From assembly GCF_009676705.1 (NCBI RefSeq), contig NZ_CP046046.1:992001-1056000 (forward strand): a stretch of 64,000 nucleotides of DNA, read 5' to 3'. The DNA is from Spiribacter sp. 2438. GTDB taxonomy: Bacteria; Pseudomonadota; Gammaproteobacteria; Nitrococcales; Nitrococcaceae. Within the stretch, counting starts at the first letter, position 1. Every line of letters begins with the position of its first letter. The position numbers were made by a program, and so were the translations under genes. Below are positions 19,546 through 28,359 of this stretch, one piece after another. Below the pieces are notes generated by a model. That model was not told the origin of the DNA. It saw only the letters and a program-made list of their open reading frames with translations, and searched no databases.

Positions 19546-19592
19546 GAATCCGTTATCATTGTTGGGTTTAACATCGACGGGATGTGATGAGC

Positions 19593-19949
19593 ATGAAGAT
19601 TTCGGTGCTGCAGGCGAAAATTCACCGGGCGACGGTTACCGATGCCAACCTCGAATACGAGGGCAGCATCACCATCGACCGGGATCTGCTGGCAGCCAGT
19701 GGCCTGCTCCCCTGGCAGCAGGTGCATGTTTACAACATCACCAATGGTCACCGCTTCGAGACCTACATCATTGAAGGCCATCCGGGCGGCGGCGACATCA
19801 CCATCAACGGCGCCGCGGCCCATCTGGCCAGCATTGACGATCGGGTCATCATTGCCGCCTATGCCCAGGTCACACCAGAGCAGGCCCGCGACTGGCGGCC
19901 GCGACTGGTCTTTGTTGACGACGCCAACCGCCAGAAAACACTGAGCTAA
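19593..19949 (+). CDS. panD: Aspartate 1-decarboxylase (pyruvoyl enzyme)
   Basis: A small proenzyme that makes beta-alanine from L-aspartate for pantothenate and coenzyme A. It cleaves itself between Gly24 and Ser25 (EYEGS), the serine becoming the pyruvoyl group. Tyr58 and the NGAAAHLAS segment are also conserved. In-frame starts are GTG 19584, ATG 19587 and ATG 19593. I prefer 19593 because it puts the processing serine at position 25 as in E. coli; GGGA lies 10 bases upstream. It follows blh by about 47 bases on the same strand and may be read from the carotenoid transcript or its own promoter. Confidence 0.93.
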   Translation: MKISVLQAKIHRATVTDANLEYEGSITIDRDLLAASGLLPWQQVHVYNITNGHRFETYIIEGHPGGGDITINGAAAHLASIDDRVIIAAYAQVTPEQARDWRPRLVFVDDANRQKTLS

Positions 19950-19963
19950 AGGGGCCCCAGCGT

Positions 19964-20875
19964 ATGCGTGGCCACGTAGGCCTGGCTTCGGCGGGTCTGG
20001 TGGCCACCGCGTCATTCTGGGCGGTCAACGCCATCATCGGTCGGGCCATGGTGGGAGAAATTCCGCCGCTCGGGCTGGCGTTCTGGCGCTGGGTGCTCGC
20101 GTTCTTGATTCTGGCGCCCTTCGGGGTGCCGGCGGTCTACCGGCAATGGTCGGTGGTACGCGCTCGCTGGAAAGCACTGGTGGTGATCGCCACCTTCAGC
20201 GTCGGGCTTTTCAACACGCTTCTCTACATCGCAGCCCAGACTACCACGGCGCTGAATATCGCCATGATGAACGCCACGCTCCCCATCGCCGTGGCCTTTG
20301 GCGCTCATTATGCCCTCCGGGAATATTTAAACCTGCAGCGCTCAATGGGCATTGCCCTGGGCTTCCTGGGGATACTGGTGATCATCACCGAGGCGAGCTT
20401 CACCCGGCTGCTGACGCTACAGTTTGTGCCCGGCGATCTGGTGATGCTCTCGGCGGTGGCGTCGTGGACCCTGTTTTCGGTGGTCATGCGTTGGGCAGCT
20501 ATTCCCCTGACCCCTGTCGCTTTCCTGACGGTACAGATCGCTTTTGGTATTCCGGTCGTCGCCCCGTTCTATATCGGCGAGTCCATGCTGTCCGGCGCTT
20601 ATCTGCCCCGGGTCGAGCATCTGTGGGTATTCGCGGTAGTGGCCATCGGGCCGAGCCTGCTCGCCTATGCATTCTGGAATAACGGTGTCAAAGTCATCGG
20701 AGCCTCTCGTGCGGCGCTGTTTCTGTACCTGATCCCGGTGGTGGCTGCGGTTCTCGGCTACTTACTGCTGGATGAGCGGCTGGCGGTGTTCCACGCCATT
20801 GGCGGCGTGTTGATTCTGCTCGGCCTGACCCTGGCGGTGCGTGAGCAGAATGCGGGATGGAGTGGCCAGCAATAA
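19964..20875 (+). CDS. EamA/DMT-family transporter
   Basis: A 303-residue inner-membrane protein with ten predicted helices in two EamA repeats, a drug/metabolite transporter superfamily layout. The N-terminal AVNAIIGRAMVGEIPPLGLAFWRW and the C-terminal SRAALFLYLIPVVAAVLGYLLLDE are classic EamA segments. The substrate is unknown; relatives export amino acids or other metabolites. It lies 14 bases after panD and 23 bases before a DUF3047 gene on the same strand. Confidence 0.85.
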   Translation: MRGHVGLASAGLVATASFWAVNAIIGRAMVGEIPPLGLAFWRWVLAFLILAPFGVPAVYRQWSVVRARWKALVVIATFSVGLFNTLLYIAAQTTTALNIAMMNATLPIAVAFGAHYALREYLNLQRSMGIALGFLGILVIITEASFTRLLTLQFVPGDLVMLSAVASWTLFSVVMRWAAIPLTPVAFLTVQIAFGIPVVAPFYIGESMLSGAYLPRVEHLWVFAVVAIGPSLLAYAFWNNGVKVIGASRAALFLYLIPVVAAVLGYLLLDERLAVFHAIGGVLILLGLTLAVREQNAGWSGQQ

Positions 20876-20913
20876 GGACCAATACGCGGTTGTGATGGAT
20901 GGTATCGCCCTTC

Positions 20914-21606
20914 ATGATGACGTTCATGAAAGGTCGAATCGCCATGATCGCCGTCATCGGCATCGCCGCCTTTGCAAACTCGCACAGTGGCGCAGATGCA
21001 GAGGAAATTCGCTTCGCTCCCGCTGACATAGAGACTTGGGACCCGCACCGTTTTTCCGGTGAAACCCGTTATCGTTTGATTAATACGGCGGATGGCGAGG
21101 CGGTGGAAGCGGTCTGCGATGACGCCACCGCCTCGGGACTTTTCTACCGGGAGCCCATCGATCTGACCCGGACTCCGGTCATCGAGTGGCGCTGGCGAAT
21201 TCTCGATCCCATCTCCGTCGGCGACCCGATGACCCGGGCCGGCGATGATTACGCCGCCCGACTGTATGCCGTAGACGAGCACAGCGTGCTGCGCTGGCGC
21301 ACCCGCGCATTGAACTATGTCTCCTCAACCCGGGTCGCTGTGGGGGAGGACTGGCCGAATGCGTATGCCAGCCAGGCCCACATGCTGGCGGTGGACGATG
21401 CCGGTGGCGATGAAGACGCGAATGAGGCCGGGTGGCAGGTTCATCGCCGCAATCTGCGCGAGGATTTCCAGCAGTTTCATGACCGCTCTGTCGATCAGAT
21501 TGATGCCATCGCCCTGATGACCGACTGTGATGACACCAACGAACGCGCGGAAGTCCACTACGGCGAGATAAGACTGTTACCGGAGTCAGCCCTGAATGAG
21601 CAATGA
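20914..21606 (+). CDS. DUF3047-like secreted protein
   Basis: About 230 residues with a short positively charged start (MKGR), a hydrophobic stretch (IAMIAVIGIAAFANS) and a likely signal-peptide cleavage near SGADAEE, so probably periplasmic. The mature part resembles DUF3047: a beta-rich domain with FYREPIDL, VIEWRWRI and GDDYAARLYAV. In-frame ATG codons occur at 20899, 20914, 20917 and 20926, with no strong ribosome-binding site to decide. Its end overlaps the disulfide reductase start by 11 bases. No biochemical function is known to me for the family; carbohydrate or ligand binding is only suggested by the fold type. Confidence 0.72.
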   Translation: MMTFMKGRIAMIAVIGIAAFANSHSGADAEEIRFAPADIETWDPHRFSGETRYRLINTADGEAVEAVCDDATASGLFYREPIDLTRTPVIEWRWRILDPISVGDPMTRAGDDYAARLYAVDEHSVLRWRTRALNYVSSTRVAVGEDWPNAYASQAHMLAVDDAGGDEDANEAGWQVHRRNLREDFQQFHDRSVDQIDAIALMTDCDDTNERAEVHYGEIRLLPESALNEQ

Positions 21607-23029
21607 GCATGATCTGGTGATCATCGGTGGCGGCGTCGGCGGGCTGGTCACCGCCAGCGTGGCGGGTCAGCTGGGACTGGATGTGGTGCTCATCGAGCGG
21701 GACAACGCGCTGGGCGGGGACTGTCTCCACCACGGCTGTGTGCCAAGCAAGACGCTGATTCGCAGCGCCAGCATTGCCCACGCCGCGCGCCAGGCTCGCG
21801 ACTTTGGCATTGACGCCGAAGTTGGCCCCACCGACCTGGGCGCCGTCACGGACCGAGTAAGAGCCGTGATTGAACGCATTCAGCATCACGACGACCCGGA
21901 GCGGTTTCGTGGCTACGGCATTGACGTGTTGTTTGGCGAGGCGCAGTTCCGCGACCCGCATACCGTTTCGGTCAAGGGCCGCTCAATCCGCGGCCGCCGA
22001 TTCGTAATTGCCACCGGCTCCCGGCCCGCCATACCGCCCATTGCGGGTCTGGACTCGGTGCCCTACCTCACCAACGAGACGGTGTTCGATCAGCGCGCCC
22101 TGCCCGGCCGTCTGGCGGTCATCGGCGGCGGGCCCATTGGCTGCGAGCTGGCGCAGGCCTTCGCCCGACTCGGCAGTGCCGTCACGCTGATCGAAGCGGG
22201 GGCCGAGCTCCTGCCCCAGGACGACCCCGTGCTGACTCGGCAATTGCGGGAGCATCTGGTGGCGGAGGGCGTAGCAATCCGGCTCAATACCTCCGTGGTG
22301 TCAGCCCGCCCGGAAGGTGATCAGGCCGTCCTCACCCTGCAGGCCGATTCCGGAACGGATGCTGCCGAGGCGCGTTTCGACCGGGTGCTGGTGGCGGCCG
22401 GTCGGCAACCGAACACGGACGGCATCAATCCCGAAGCCGCGGGGCTGGAACGCGACCGGAAAGGCGCGCTGATCGTCGACCGGCGACTGCGTACCAGCCG
22501 GCGCCATATTTATGCGGTGGGGGACTGCACCGGCCCGTTTCCGTTTACCCACATGGCGGAGTATCAAGCCAGCATCATCATCAGCAACGCCATCTTCCGG
22601 TGGCCGCGCCGGGCGGACTATCGGGCCGTGCCCTGGGTGACCTACACCGACCCGGAACTCGCCCACGTGGGCATGACTCGCAAAGCGGCGGAGGAGGCGG
22701 GCATCGACCACCAACTCGTCACCTTCCCCCTGGCCGAGGTGGACCGCGCCATCGCCGAGGGGGCGACCACCGGCGAACTCCGGCTGCTGGTTCGCAAAGG
22801 CCGCATCATCGGGGCCAGCCTGCTGGCACCCCATGCGGGAGAGATCATTCACGAACTGGCGCTGGCCATTGCCGAGAAGGTGCCGCTGCACCGGCTGGCC
22901 GGCCTGGTACACGCCTACCCCACCCTGGCGCAGATCAGCAAACGGGCGGCGGGGTCTTACTATGCCCCGCAACTCTTTTCGTCGCGGACTCGCCGACTCG
23001 TGAAATGGATTCACCGACTGCTTCCGTGA
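21596..23029 (+). CDS. Pyridine nucleotide-disulfide oxidoreductase (mercuric reductase-like)
   Basis: A 477-residue flavoprotein of the dihydrolipoamide/mercuric reductase family. The FAD site is at the N terminus (VIIGGGVGGL) and the redox-active disulfide is Cys43/Cys48 in GGDCLHHGCVPSK. The NAD(P)H-binding site is near 175-182 (VIGGGPIG), and the second FAD segment is YAVGDCTG. The C-terminal dimerisation domain carries the HAYPT histidine. There is no N-terminal heavy-metal domain and no C-terminal vicinal cysteine pair, so mercury reduction is doubtful. It lies in a coupled run with a TVP38 membrane protein and a radical SAM protein; the true electron acceptor is unknown. Confidence 0.85.
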   Translation: MSNEHDLVIIGGGVGGLVTASVAGQLGLDVVLIERDNALGGDCLHHGCVPSKTLIRSASIAHAARQARDFGIDAEVGPTDLGAVTDRVRAVIERIQHHDDPERFRGYGIDVLFGEAQFRDPHTVSVKGRSIRGRRFVIATGSRPAIPPIAGLDSVPYLTNETVFDQRALPGRLAVIGGGPIGCELAQAFARLGSAVTLIEAGAELLPQDDPVLTRQLREHLVAEGVAIRLNTSVVSARPEGDQAVLTLQADSGTDAAEARFDRVLVAAGRQPNTDGINPEAAGLERDRKGALIVDRRLRTSRRHIYAVGDCTGPFPFTHMAEYQASIIISNAIFRWPRRADYRAVPWVTYTDPELAHVGMTRKAAEEAGIDHQLVTFPLAEVDRAIAEGATTGELRLLVRKGRIIGASLLAPHAGEIIHELALAIAEKVPLHRLAGLVHAYPTLAQISKRAAGSYYAPQLFSSRTRRLVKWIHRLLP

Positions 23030-23727
23030 CACAACGCCAGTGGCTGCGCTGGGCCATCCTGGCGGTGGTGCTGGCGCTGATTGCCGGCGGCCTGCTGATC
23101 CGTGACGACATCGACCGCCAGGCGGTGACGGGCTGGCTCGAAGATCTGGGGCCGTGGGCCGGCGTGGCCTTTGTGGGCAGCTATGCCCTGGGGGCGGTGG
23201 CTTTTCTGCCGGGGATGATATTTACCGTGACCGGTGGCGCGCTTTTCGGTCCCCTGTGGGGAACGGTCTATAGCGTACTGGGCGCCAACCTCGGGGCGGC
23301 GCTCGCCTTTCTGGCCGCTCGCCATGGCCTTGCCGACTGGGTTGCCCGCCGCACTGGCCCGCGTCTGGAAAAGCTGCAACAGGGCATCGACGCGGAGGGT
23401 TGGCGGTTTGTCGCGCTGGTGCGGCTGGTGCCGCTGGTCCCCTTCAACCTGCTTAACTACGCCCTTGGTCTGACCCGCGTCCGTTTTCTCACCTATTGCC
23501 TGACTTCGCTGATCGCCATGGCACCGGCGGTGTTCGGCTATGTATGGGTGGGTCACGCCGGGCGTCAGGCAATTGCAGGGGACGGCAATGTATTCCAGAG
23601 TGTGATGATTGCGATCGGGCTCATTGCTGTACTGGCCTTTGTTCCGCGACTGATTCGCAGCGTGCGGGGAAGCATCCCCGGCGAAGGCAATGAACCGAAA
23701 ACCGATTCGGACAAGGAGACACACTGA
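23005..23727 (+). CDS. TVP38/TMEM64 (DedA superfamily) membrane protein
   Basis: An inner-membrane protein of 240 residues from ATG 23005, or 233 from GTG 23026. The GTG overlaps the preceding stop as GTGA, a coupling pattern also seen in this window at crtB-crtY. It has a leading helix (WAILAVVLALIAGGLLI) and the SNARE-associated/DedA core: FLPGMIFTVTGGALFGPLWG and RLVPLVPFNLLNYALGLT with the conserved arginine. Family members handle lipids or are linked to selenite and metal resistance; the direct substrate is not known. It is very often found beside mercuric reductase-like flavoproteins, as here. Confidence 0.83.
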   Translation: MDSPTASVTQRQWLRWAILAVVLALIAGGLLIRDDIDRQAVTGWLEDLGPWAGVAFVGSYALGAVAFLPGMIFTVTGGALFGPLWGTVYSVLGANLGAALAFLAARHGLADWVARRTGPRLEKLQQGIDAEGWRFVALVRLVPLVPFNLLNYALGLTRVRFLTYCLTSLIAMAPAVFGYVWVGHAGRQAIAGDGNVFQSVMIAIGLIAVLAFVPRLIRSVRGSIPGEGNEPKTDSDKETH

Positions 23728-23730
23728 CCC

Positions 23731-24693
23731 ATGAACCAGCCGGCCGCTCAAACCGCTTATTTTCTGGATCCCGTCAAATTCCGCGACCCCGCGGTCACCG
23801 CCGACGGCGAGCCCCGGGCCACCGTGAAACTCAAAAAACTCGAGACCCTGTGGATCAACACCGGGACGCTGTGCAACCTGGAATGCCGCAATTGCTACAT
23901 CGAATCGTCCCCGAGCAATGATCGCCTGGAATACATCCGCCATGACGAGGTGGTGGATTACCTCGACGAGATTCAGGAGCAGGCGCTTGGCACCCACACC
24001 ATCGGCTTCACCGGCGGCGAGCCGTTCCTGAACCCCGAGATGCTCCTCATCCTGCAAACCACTCTGGAGCGCGGCTTTGACGTGCTGCTGCTCACCAATG
24101 CAACCCGGCCCATGATGCGCCCCCGTGTCCGCCGCGGCCTGGAAGCGCTTCGGGATGCCCACGGCGACCAGCTCACCCTGCGGGTGTCTATCGACCACTT
24201 TGATGCAGAATGGCACGAGTACGAGCGGGGCGCCGACACCTTCGAGCCCGTGATTGAGGGACTGCGCTGGCTGACCCACAATGGCTTCAACATCGATATC
24301 GCCGGACGGCTGTTTGCCGGCGATGATGAGCACACCATGCGCAGCGGTTACGCGGCGCTGTTCGGGGAACGGGGGATTCGGTTGGATGCCCGGGCGCCGG
24401 ATAAGCTGGTGCTGTTCCCCGAAATGGACGCCCGCCTGGACGCACCGGAAATCACCACCGCCTGCTGGGACAAGGTGGGCACCCATCCGGATAACATGAT
24501 GTGCTCCAGCTCGAGGATGATCGTCAAGCGCAAAGGCATGGAGCGCCCGAGTGTGATCGCCTGCACCCTGCTGCCCTACGATCAGCGCTTCGAGCTGGGG
24601 CATACCCTCCGCGAGGCGCAACAGACCGTTTCACTGAACCATCCCCATTGTGCGCAGTTCTGCGTGCTGGGCGGTGCGAGTTGCAGCGGCTGA
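23731..24693 (+). CDS. Radical SAM protein of unknown function
   Basis: A 320-residue radical S-adenosylmethionine enzyme. The cluster motif CX3CX2C is at Cys48, Cys52 and Cys55 (CNLECRNC), and the SAM-binding GGE motif is TGGEPF near 95-99. The last 85 residues hold six further cysteines (in ACWDK, MMCSSS, VIACTL, HCAQFC, GASCSG), suggesting auxiliary iron-sulfur clusters of SPASM or twitch type. GGAG lies 12 bases before the ATG. Its stop overlaps the start of the hydrolase-OsmC fusion (TGATG). I do not recognise a characterised subfamily. No small peptide substrate gene is visible beside it. Confidence 0.87.
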   Translation: MNQPAAQTAYFLDPVKFRDPAVTADGEPRATVKLKKLETLWINTGTLCNLECRNCYIESSPSNDRLEYIRHDEVVDYLDEIQEQALGTHTIGFTGGEPFLNPEMLLILQTTLERGFDVLLLTNATRPMMRPRVRRGLEALRDAHGDQLTLRVSIDHFDAEWHEYERGADTFEPVIEGLRWLTHNGFNIDIAGRLFAGDDEHTMRSGYAALFGERGIRLDARAPDKLVLFPEMDARLDAPEITTACWDKVGTHPDNMMCSSSRMIVKRKGMERPSVIACTLLPYDQRFELGHTLREAQQTVSLNHPHCAQFCVLGGASCSG

Positions 24694-25916
24694 TGGGTAT
24701 TCAGAAGATCTCATTCACCGGCCACGATGGCCACACGCTGAACGCCCGGCTGGATCTGCCCGATGGCCCGACCCGGGCGACGGCTCTGTTTGCTCACTGC
24801 TTCACCTGCTCCAAGGACATCCCGGCGGCCCGTCGCATTGCCAGCCGGCTTGCCGCCCAGGGCATTGCCGTTCTGCGGTTTGACTTCACCGGTCTGGGGC
24901 ATTCAGAGGGAGAGTTCGCAAACACCAATTTCACCTCGAATGTCGAGGATCTGCGACTGGCGGCGGCCCATCTGGCCGAAACCGTCTCAGCGCCGCAGCT
25001 GCTGATCGGCCATTCGCTGGGGGGTGCCGCGGTGATCAAGGCGGCGCCGGATCTTGAAGGCGTGCGGGCGGTGGTTACCATCGGCGCCCCGTCTGACCCC
25101 GAGCATGTCTCGAAAAACTTTTCCGACCAGATTGAGACCATCCGGGAGGCCGGAGAGGCCGAGGTGGAGCTGGCCGGCCGCCCGTTCACCATCCGACGCC
25201 AGTTCATCGAGGACATCGCCGGGAGCCGGCTGGATGAGGCCTTAAACCGCCTCAATGCCGCCCTCCTGGTGCTGCACTCACCCCGAGACACCATCGTGGG
25301 GATCGACAACGCGGCGGACCTCTTTCAGGGGGCGAAGCACCCGAAAAGCTTCATCACCCTGGATGACGCCGATCACCTGATCACGCGGGGCGAGGACGCC
25401 GAGTATGCCGCCGACGTGATTGGCGCCTGGGCAACCCGTTATCTGGACCTGGCCGCCGAGGAGCCGCCGGTCAGTGCGCCGGAGGGCACCACCCGAGTAT
25501 CCGAGGTCAGCCCCCGGGGCTTCCGTCAGGATATCAACATTGCCGGTCGCCACATGCTCACCGCCGATGAGCCCGCCAGTATGGGCGGCAGCGACAAGGG
25601 GCCGTCTCCCTACCAGCTGGTGGCCGCCGGCCTGGGTGCCTGCACCAGCATGACCATCCGCATGGTTGCCCGCCGCAAGAACCTGCCTCTGGAGCACGTC
25701 TTCACCGATGTCACTCATAACAAAGAGCACCGCACGGACTGCGAGAGCTGTGGTGAAAGCGGTGCCCATGTCGATGTCTTCCAGCGCCAGATCCATCTGG
25801 CGGGCGACCTCAGCAGTGAGGAGCGCCAGCAACTCCTGGAAATCGCCGACAAGTGTCCAGTGCACCGAACGCTGGAATCCGAGATCATCATTGAGACCCG
25901 TCTAGCGGACGACTAA
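24693..25916 (+). CDS. Bifunctional alpha/beta hydrolase - OsmC family fusion
   Basis: A 407-residue two-domain protein. Residues 1-250 form an alpha/beta hydrolase with nucleophile Ser108 (GHSLGG), candidate acid Asp199 and His228 (DADHLI). Residues 265-407 form an OsmC-type thiol domain with the paired cysteines Cys317 (GLGACTSM) and Cys388 (DKCPVH). OsmC proteins reduce organic or lipoyl hydroperoxides. Extra cysteines are Cys36/Cys39 in the hydrolase and Cys350/Cys353 (DCESC) in the OsmC part. The start overlaps the radical SAM stop (TGATG), giving tight coupling. The fusion family is widespread but its substrate is not established. Confidence 0.88.
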   Translation: MGIQKISFTGHDGHTLNARLDLPDGPTRATALFAHCFTCSKDIPAARRIASRLAAQGIAVLRFDFTGLGHSEGEFANTNFTSNVEDLRLAAAHLAETVSAPQLLIGHSLGGAAVIKAAPDLEGVRAVVTIGAPSDPEHVSKNFSDQIETIREAGEAEVELAGRPFTIRRQFIEDIAGSRLDEALNRLNAALLVLHSPRDTIVGIDNAADLFQGAKHPKSFITLDDADHLITRGEDAEYAADVIGAWATRYLDLAAEEPPVSAPEGTTRVSEVSPRGFRQDINIAGRHMLTADEPASMGGSDKGPSPYQLVAAGLGACTSMTIRMVARRKNLPLEHVFTDVTHNKEHRTDCESCGESGAHVDVFQRQIHLAGDLSSEERQQLLEIADKCPVHRTLESEIIIETRLADD

Positions 25917-25938
25917 CAACGGCAAAGGACCGAAACCC

Positions 25939-27327
25939 TTGCAGGGAATGCCCCTTCCGGCGCTGATTGGCGCTTTGATCCTCCTGGCCGCCGTGAGCGT
26001 GCTGGTCTCACCACGCGTGCGTACCGCCGATGGCTTTTTCCGCGGATCCAGCAACACTGGACAAGCTCCGGATGTTGTCACCCTCACACTTTCTCAGGTC
26101 ACCACCTGGATATTCGCACGATCGCTCCTGAATGCCGGGATCCTTGGTTATTTTTTTGGAATCGCCGGCGCACTGGCCTATACGGCTTACTATGGCTCCT
26201 TTCTAACCGGCTGGCTGATTGTCGATCGGCTTCGCTACCGCCACGGCGTCACCAACATCCAGACCTTCGTGGCCCATCATTTCGGGCGCCTCGGGACCGG
26301 TTGCTTCAATCTGTTGATTTCCATGCGCCTGCTGACCGAGGTGTTCGCCAACCTCCTGGTGGTTGGTATCGTCTTCGGGGCCGCCGGCTCCGTAGGCTAT
26401 AACCTGGCCATTATTACCGTGGCACTGGTGACCCTCGCCTACTCAATGACCGGAGGGTTGCGGGCGTCACTGCGTACCGATCTGTGGCAGATGACGCTGC
26501 TGGGCGTCCTGCTGATCGGACTGACGGCCATGATGTTTGTCCACCCGTTCTTCGAGGCCAGCGCACTGCTGGAGAGTAGCGCCACCAACAGCCCCGGCTG
26601 GATCCTGCTGGTGGTCGCCCTACTCCAGGTCCTCAGCTACCCGATGCACGACCCGGTGATGATGGATCGCGGTTTTCTGGCTGATCGCTCCAGCACCCGG
26701 CAAAGTTTCTTGCACGCTTTCTGGATTTCCAGCCTGTGCATCCTCGCATTCGGCTTCCTCGGGGTTTTCGCCGGACTGCATCGTCAGGGCGAGGAGGAGC
26801 TGATTGCGACGCTGGCACGCCTGCTCGGCACACCGGCGATGCTCCTGCTGGGACTGGCCCTTTTCATTTCAGCGGCCTCCACGCTGGATTCGGCCTTTTC
26901 CAGCGCCTCCAAGCTGGCAGTGGTCGACATGGAGCTTGGGGAGGCCACCGCCCGCAACGGCCGCCTGGCCATGCTCTGCTTCGCCGTGGGCGGATTGTTG
27001 CTGGTGCTGTTTGGCACCGACGACCTGTTTGCTGCGGTGGCCGTCAGTGGGACCGCATCGCTGTTTCTGACCCCCGTCATTATCTTCTGCATTTTTGCCG
27101 AGCGCAGGGTTCGACCCTGGTGTTTCTTCGTAACATTCGCTGCGGCGGTCGGTGGGGCAGCAGCCTACTTTGTCGAAACATCGGGATACAGCCAACTCAT
27201 CGGCAGTATCAGTGGCCTGGAGCACGATTACGCCAAACTGCTCCTCATCACCGTGGTGGTGCTGGTGGTTGGCCTGTCCTCATTTGCCATGGCCCTGCAA
27301 CCGCGCAGCGATAACACCCCATCATGA
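25939..27327 (+). CDS. Sodium:solute symporter family protein
   Basis: A 462-residue inner-membrane protein with about twelve to thirteen helices of the SSS (LeuT-fold) family. Supporting segments are TWIFARSLLNAGILGYFFG, the family-like SMTGGLRASLRTDLWQM and, in the eighth to ninth helix region, FISAASTLDSAFSSASK, where SSS proteins bind sodium. The start is TTG 25939 with AGGA 9 bases upstream; ATG 25948 is an alternative. Its stop overlaps the next gene by four bases (ATGA). Substrate unknown; it would import a solute with sodium, suited to a saline habitat. Confidence 0.85.
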   Translation: MQGMPLPALIGALILLAAVSVLVSPRVRTADGFFRGSSNTGQAPDVVTLTLSQVTTWIFARSLLNAGILGYFFGIAGALAYTAYYGSFLTGWLIVDRLRYRHGVTNIQTFVAHHFGRLGTGCFNLLISMRLLTEVFANLLVVGIVFGAAGSVGYNLAIITVALVTLAYSMTGGLRASLRTDLWQMTLLGVLLIGLTAMMFVHPFFEASALLESSATNSPGWILLVVALLQVLSYPMHDPVMMDRGFLADRSSTRQSFLHAFWISSLCILAFGFLGVFAGLHRQGEEELIATLARLLGTPAMLLLGLALFISAASTLDSAFSSASKLAVVDMELGEATARNGRLAMLCFAVGGLLLVLFGTDDLFAAVAVSGTASLFLTPVIIFCIFAERRVRPWCFFVTFAAAVGGAAAYFVETSGYSQLIGSISGLEHDYAKLLLITVVVLVVGLSSFAMALQPRSDNTPS

Positions 27328-28280
27328 GCAGTGCCATGGGCCGTACCTGCCCTCTGGCTTACCGAACCAGTCCGGATGGGCTCAAAACGGCGCCGGTTCT
27401 GGAGACAGAAACCGCTTACTTCATCGGCGGCCTTTACGGCAACGAGCTGGCACTGGCTCGGATTCTGGAAATGGCCCACGAAGAACGGCAAAAAGGGTTG
27501 CCGGAGCCCTCGTTGGTTTTCAACGGGGACTTCCACTGGCTGAATGCCGAATCCGCCGCCATGCAACGAATCACGGATGCGATTCTTGCCCACCACCCCA
27601 CCGCCGGAAACGTGGAGCTCGAGTTGGCACGCCCTTCCGAGGACGCTGGCTGCGGTTGTGCCTACCCGGCATGGGTGGATGACGCGGTGGTCGAGCGATC
27701 CAATCAGATCATGCAACGGCTGCAAAGCGTCGCGGCCTGCACACCGGGGCTGTCCGACCAACTGCAACGGCTCCCCCTTCAGAGGCGAGTTCAAGTGGGA
27801 GACTGTCGGATCGGCGTGGTCCATGGTGACCCGGAATCAGTGGCAGGCTGGGGACTTGCCCTTGAGCAGATGCCATCACCGGGGTCGATCACGCCCCGTC
27901 TGCAGACCTGGTTCCAATGCGCTCAAGTCGATGTACTGGCCGGCAGCCACACCTGCGTCGCCTATCTGCAGGATTTCTTCGTGGATAGCCAGCGCCGGTT
28001 GGTCATGAACAACGGCGCCGCCGGCATGCCCAATTTCCAGCAGGATCCCCGCGGGCTCATCAGTCGCATCAGTCTTCACCCCTCACCCTTTGAACCCGTG
28101 TATGGCACCCGCCTGGGCGGTGTTTACTGTGATGCGGTGAGCGTGGAGTGGCCAGTCGCCGAATGTCTCGAATGGCTCGCCCGGCTTTGGCCGGCAGGTT
28201 CTCCCGCGGACCGTTCCTACCATTCCCGCTTTCGGGGGGGACCGGCCCATGAACCCTCGCAAGCCGATCGATCACGGTGA
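27324..28280 (+). CDS. Calcineurin-like metallophosphoesterase homologue with degenerate motifs
   Basis: A 318-residue protein aligning along its length with bacterial metallophosphoesterases of the D-x-H-G-N type. However several metal-binding positions are changed. The first motif reads IGGLYGN instead of SDIHGN, losing the Asp and His. The second is NGDFHWL, keeping one Asp, and the third is GNVE instead of GNHD/E. The fourth, VVHGDPES, and the last, AGSHTC, keep a histidine, and NNGAAGMPNF matches the terminal NPGSVGQP. Catalysis is therefore doubtful. The ATG lies within the symporter stop. The C-terminal tail after 285 is arginine-rich and unconserved-looking. Confidence 0.68.
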   Translation: MSSAMGRTCPLAYRTSPDGLKTAPVLETETAYFIGGLYGNELALARILEMAHEERQKGLPEPSLVFNGDFHWLNAESAAMQRITDAILAHHPTAGNVELELARPSEDAGCGCAYPAWVDDAVVERSNQIMQRLQSVAACTPGLSDQLQRLPLQRRVQVGDCRIGVVHGDPESVAGWGLALEQMPSPGSITPRLQTWFQCAQVDVLAGSHTCVAYLQDFFVDSQRRLVMNNGAAGMPNFQQDPRGLISRISLHPSPFEPVYGTRLGGVYCDAVSVEWPVAECLEWLARLWPAGSPADRSYHSRFRGGPAHEPSQADRSR

Positions 28281-28359
28281 AGGGTTCGTCAGGCAGGGGG
28301 GCGCTGACATCCAGCAATTCAGCGGAAACCCAAGCACTCCTCCAGACGTCCAAAGCACC

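Noticed and set aside
21596-23029. Naming the flavoprotein MerA (mercuric reductase)
   Set aside because: The C-terminal vicinal cysteines and N-terminal metal-binding domain are missing and no other mer genes are present.
23011-24621. Minus-strand open frame of 536 codons
   Set aside because: Antisense to the TVP38 and radical SAM genes, both of which have clear motifs; the translation is low-complexity and His/Gln-rich.
28249-28359. Longer start of the YihY-type protein at ATG 28249
   Set aside because: A GGGGGA lies upstream, but the extra 37 residues look unconserved and overlap the preceding gene by 32 bases. The shorter start matches the usual distance to the first helix.
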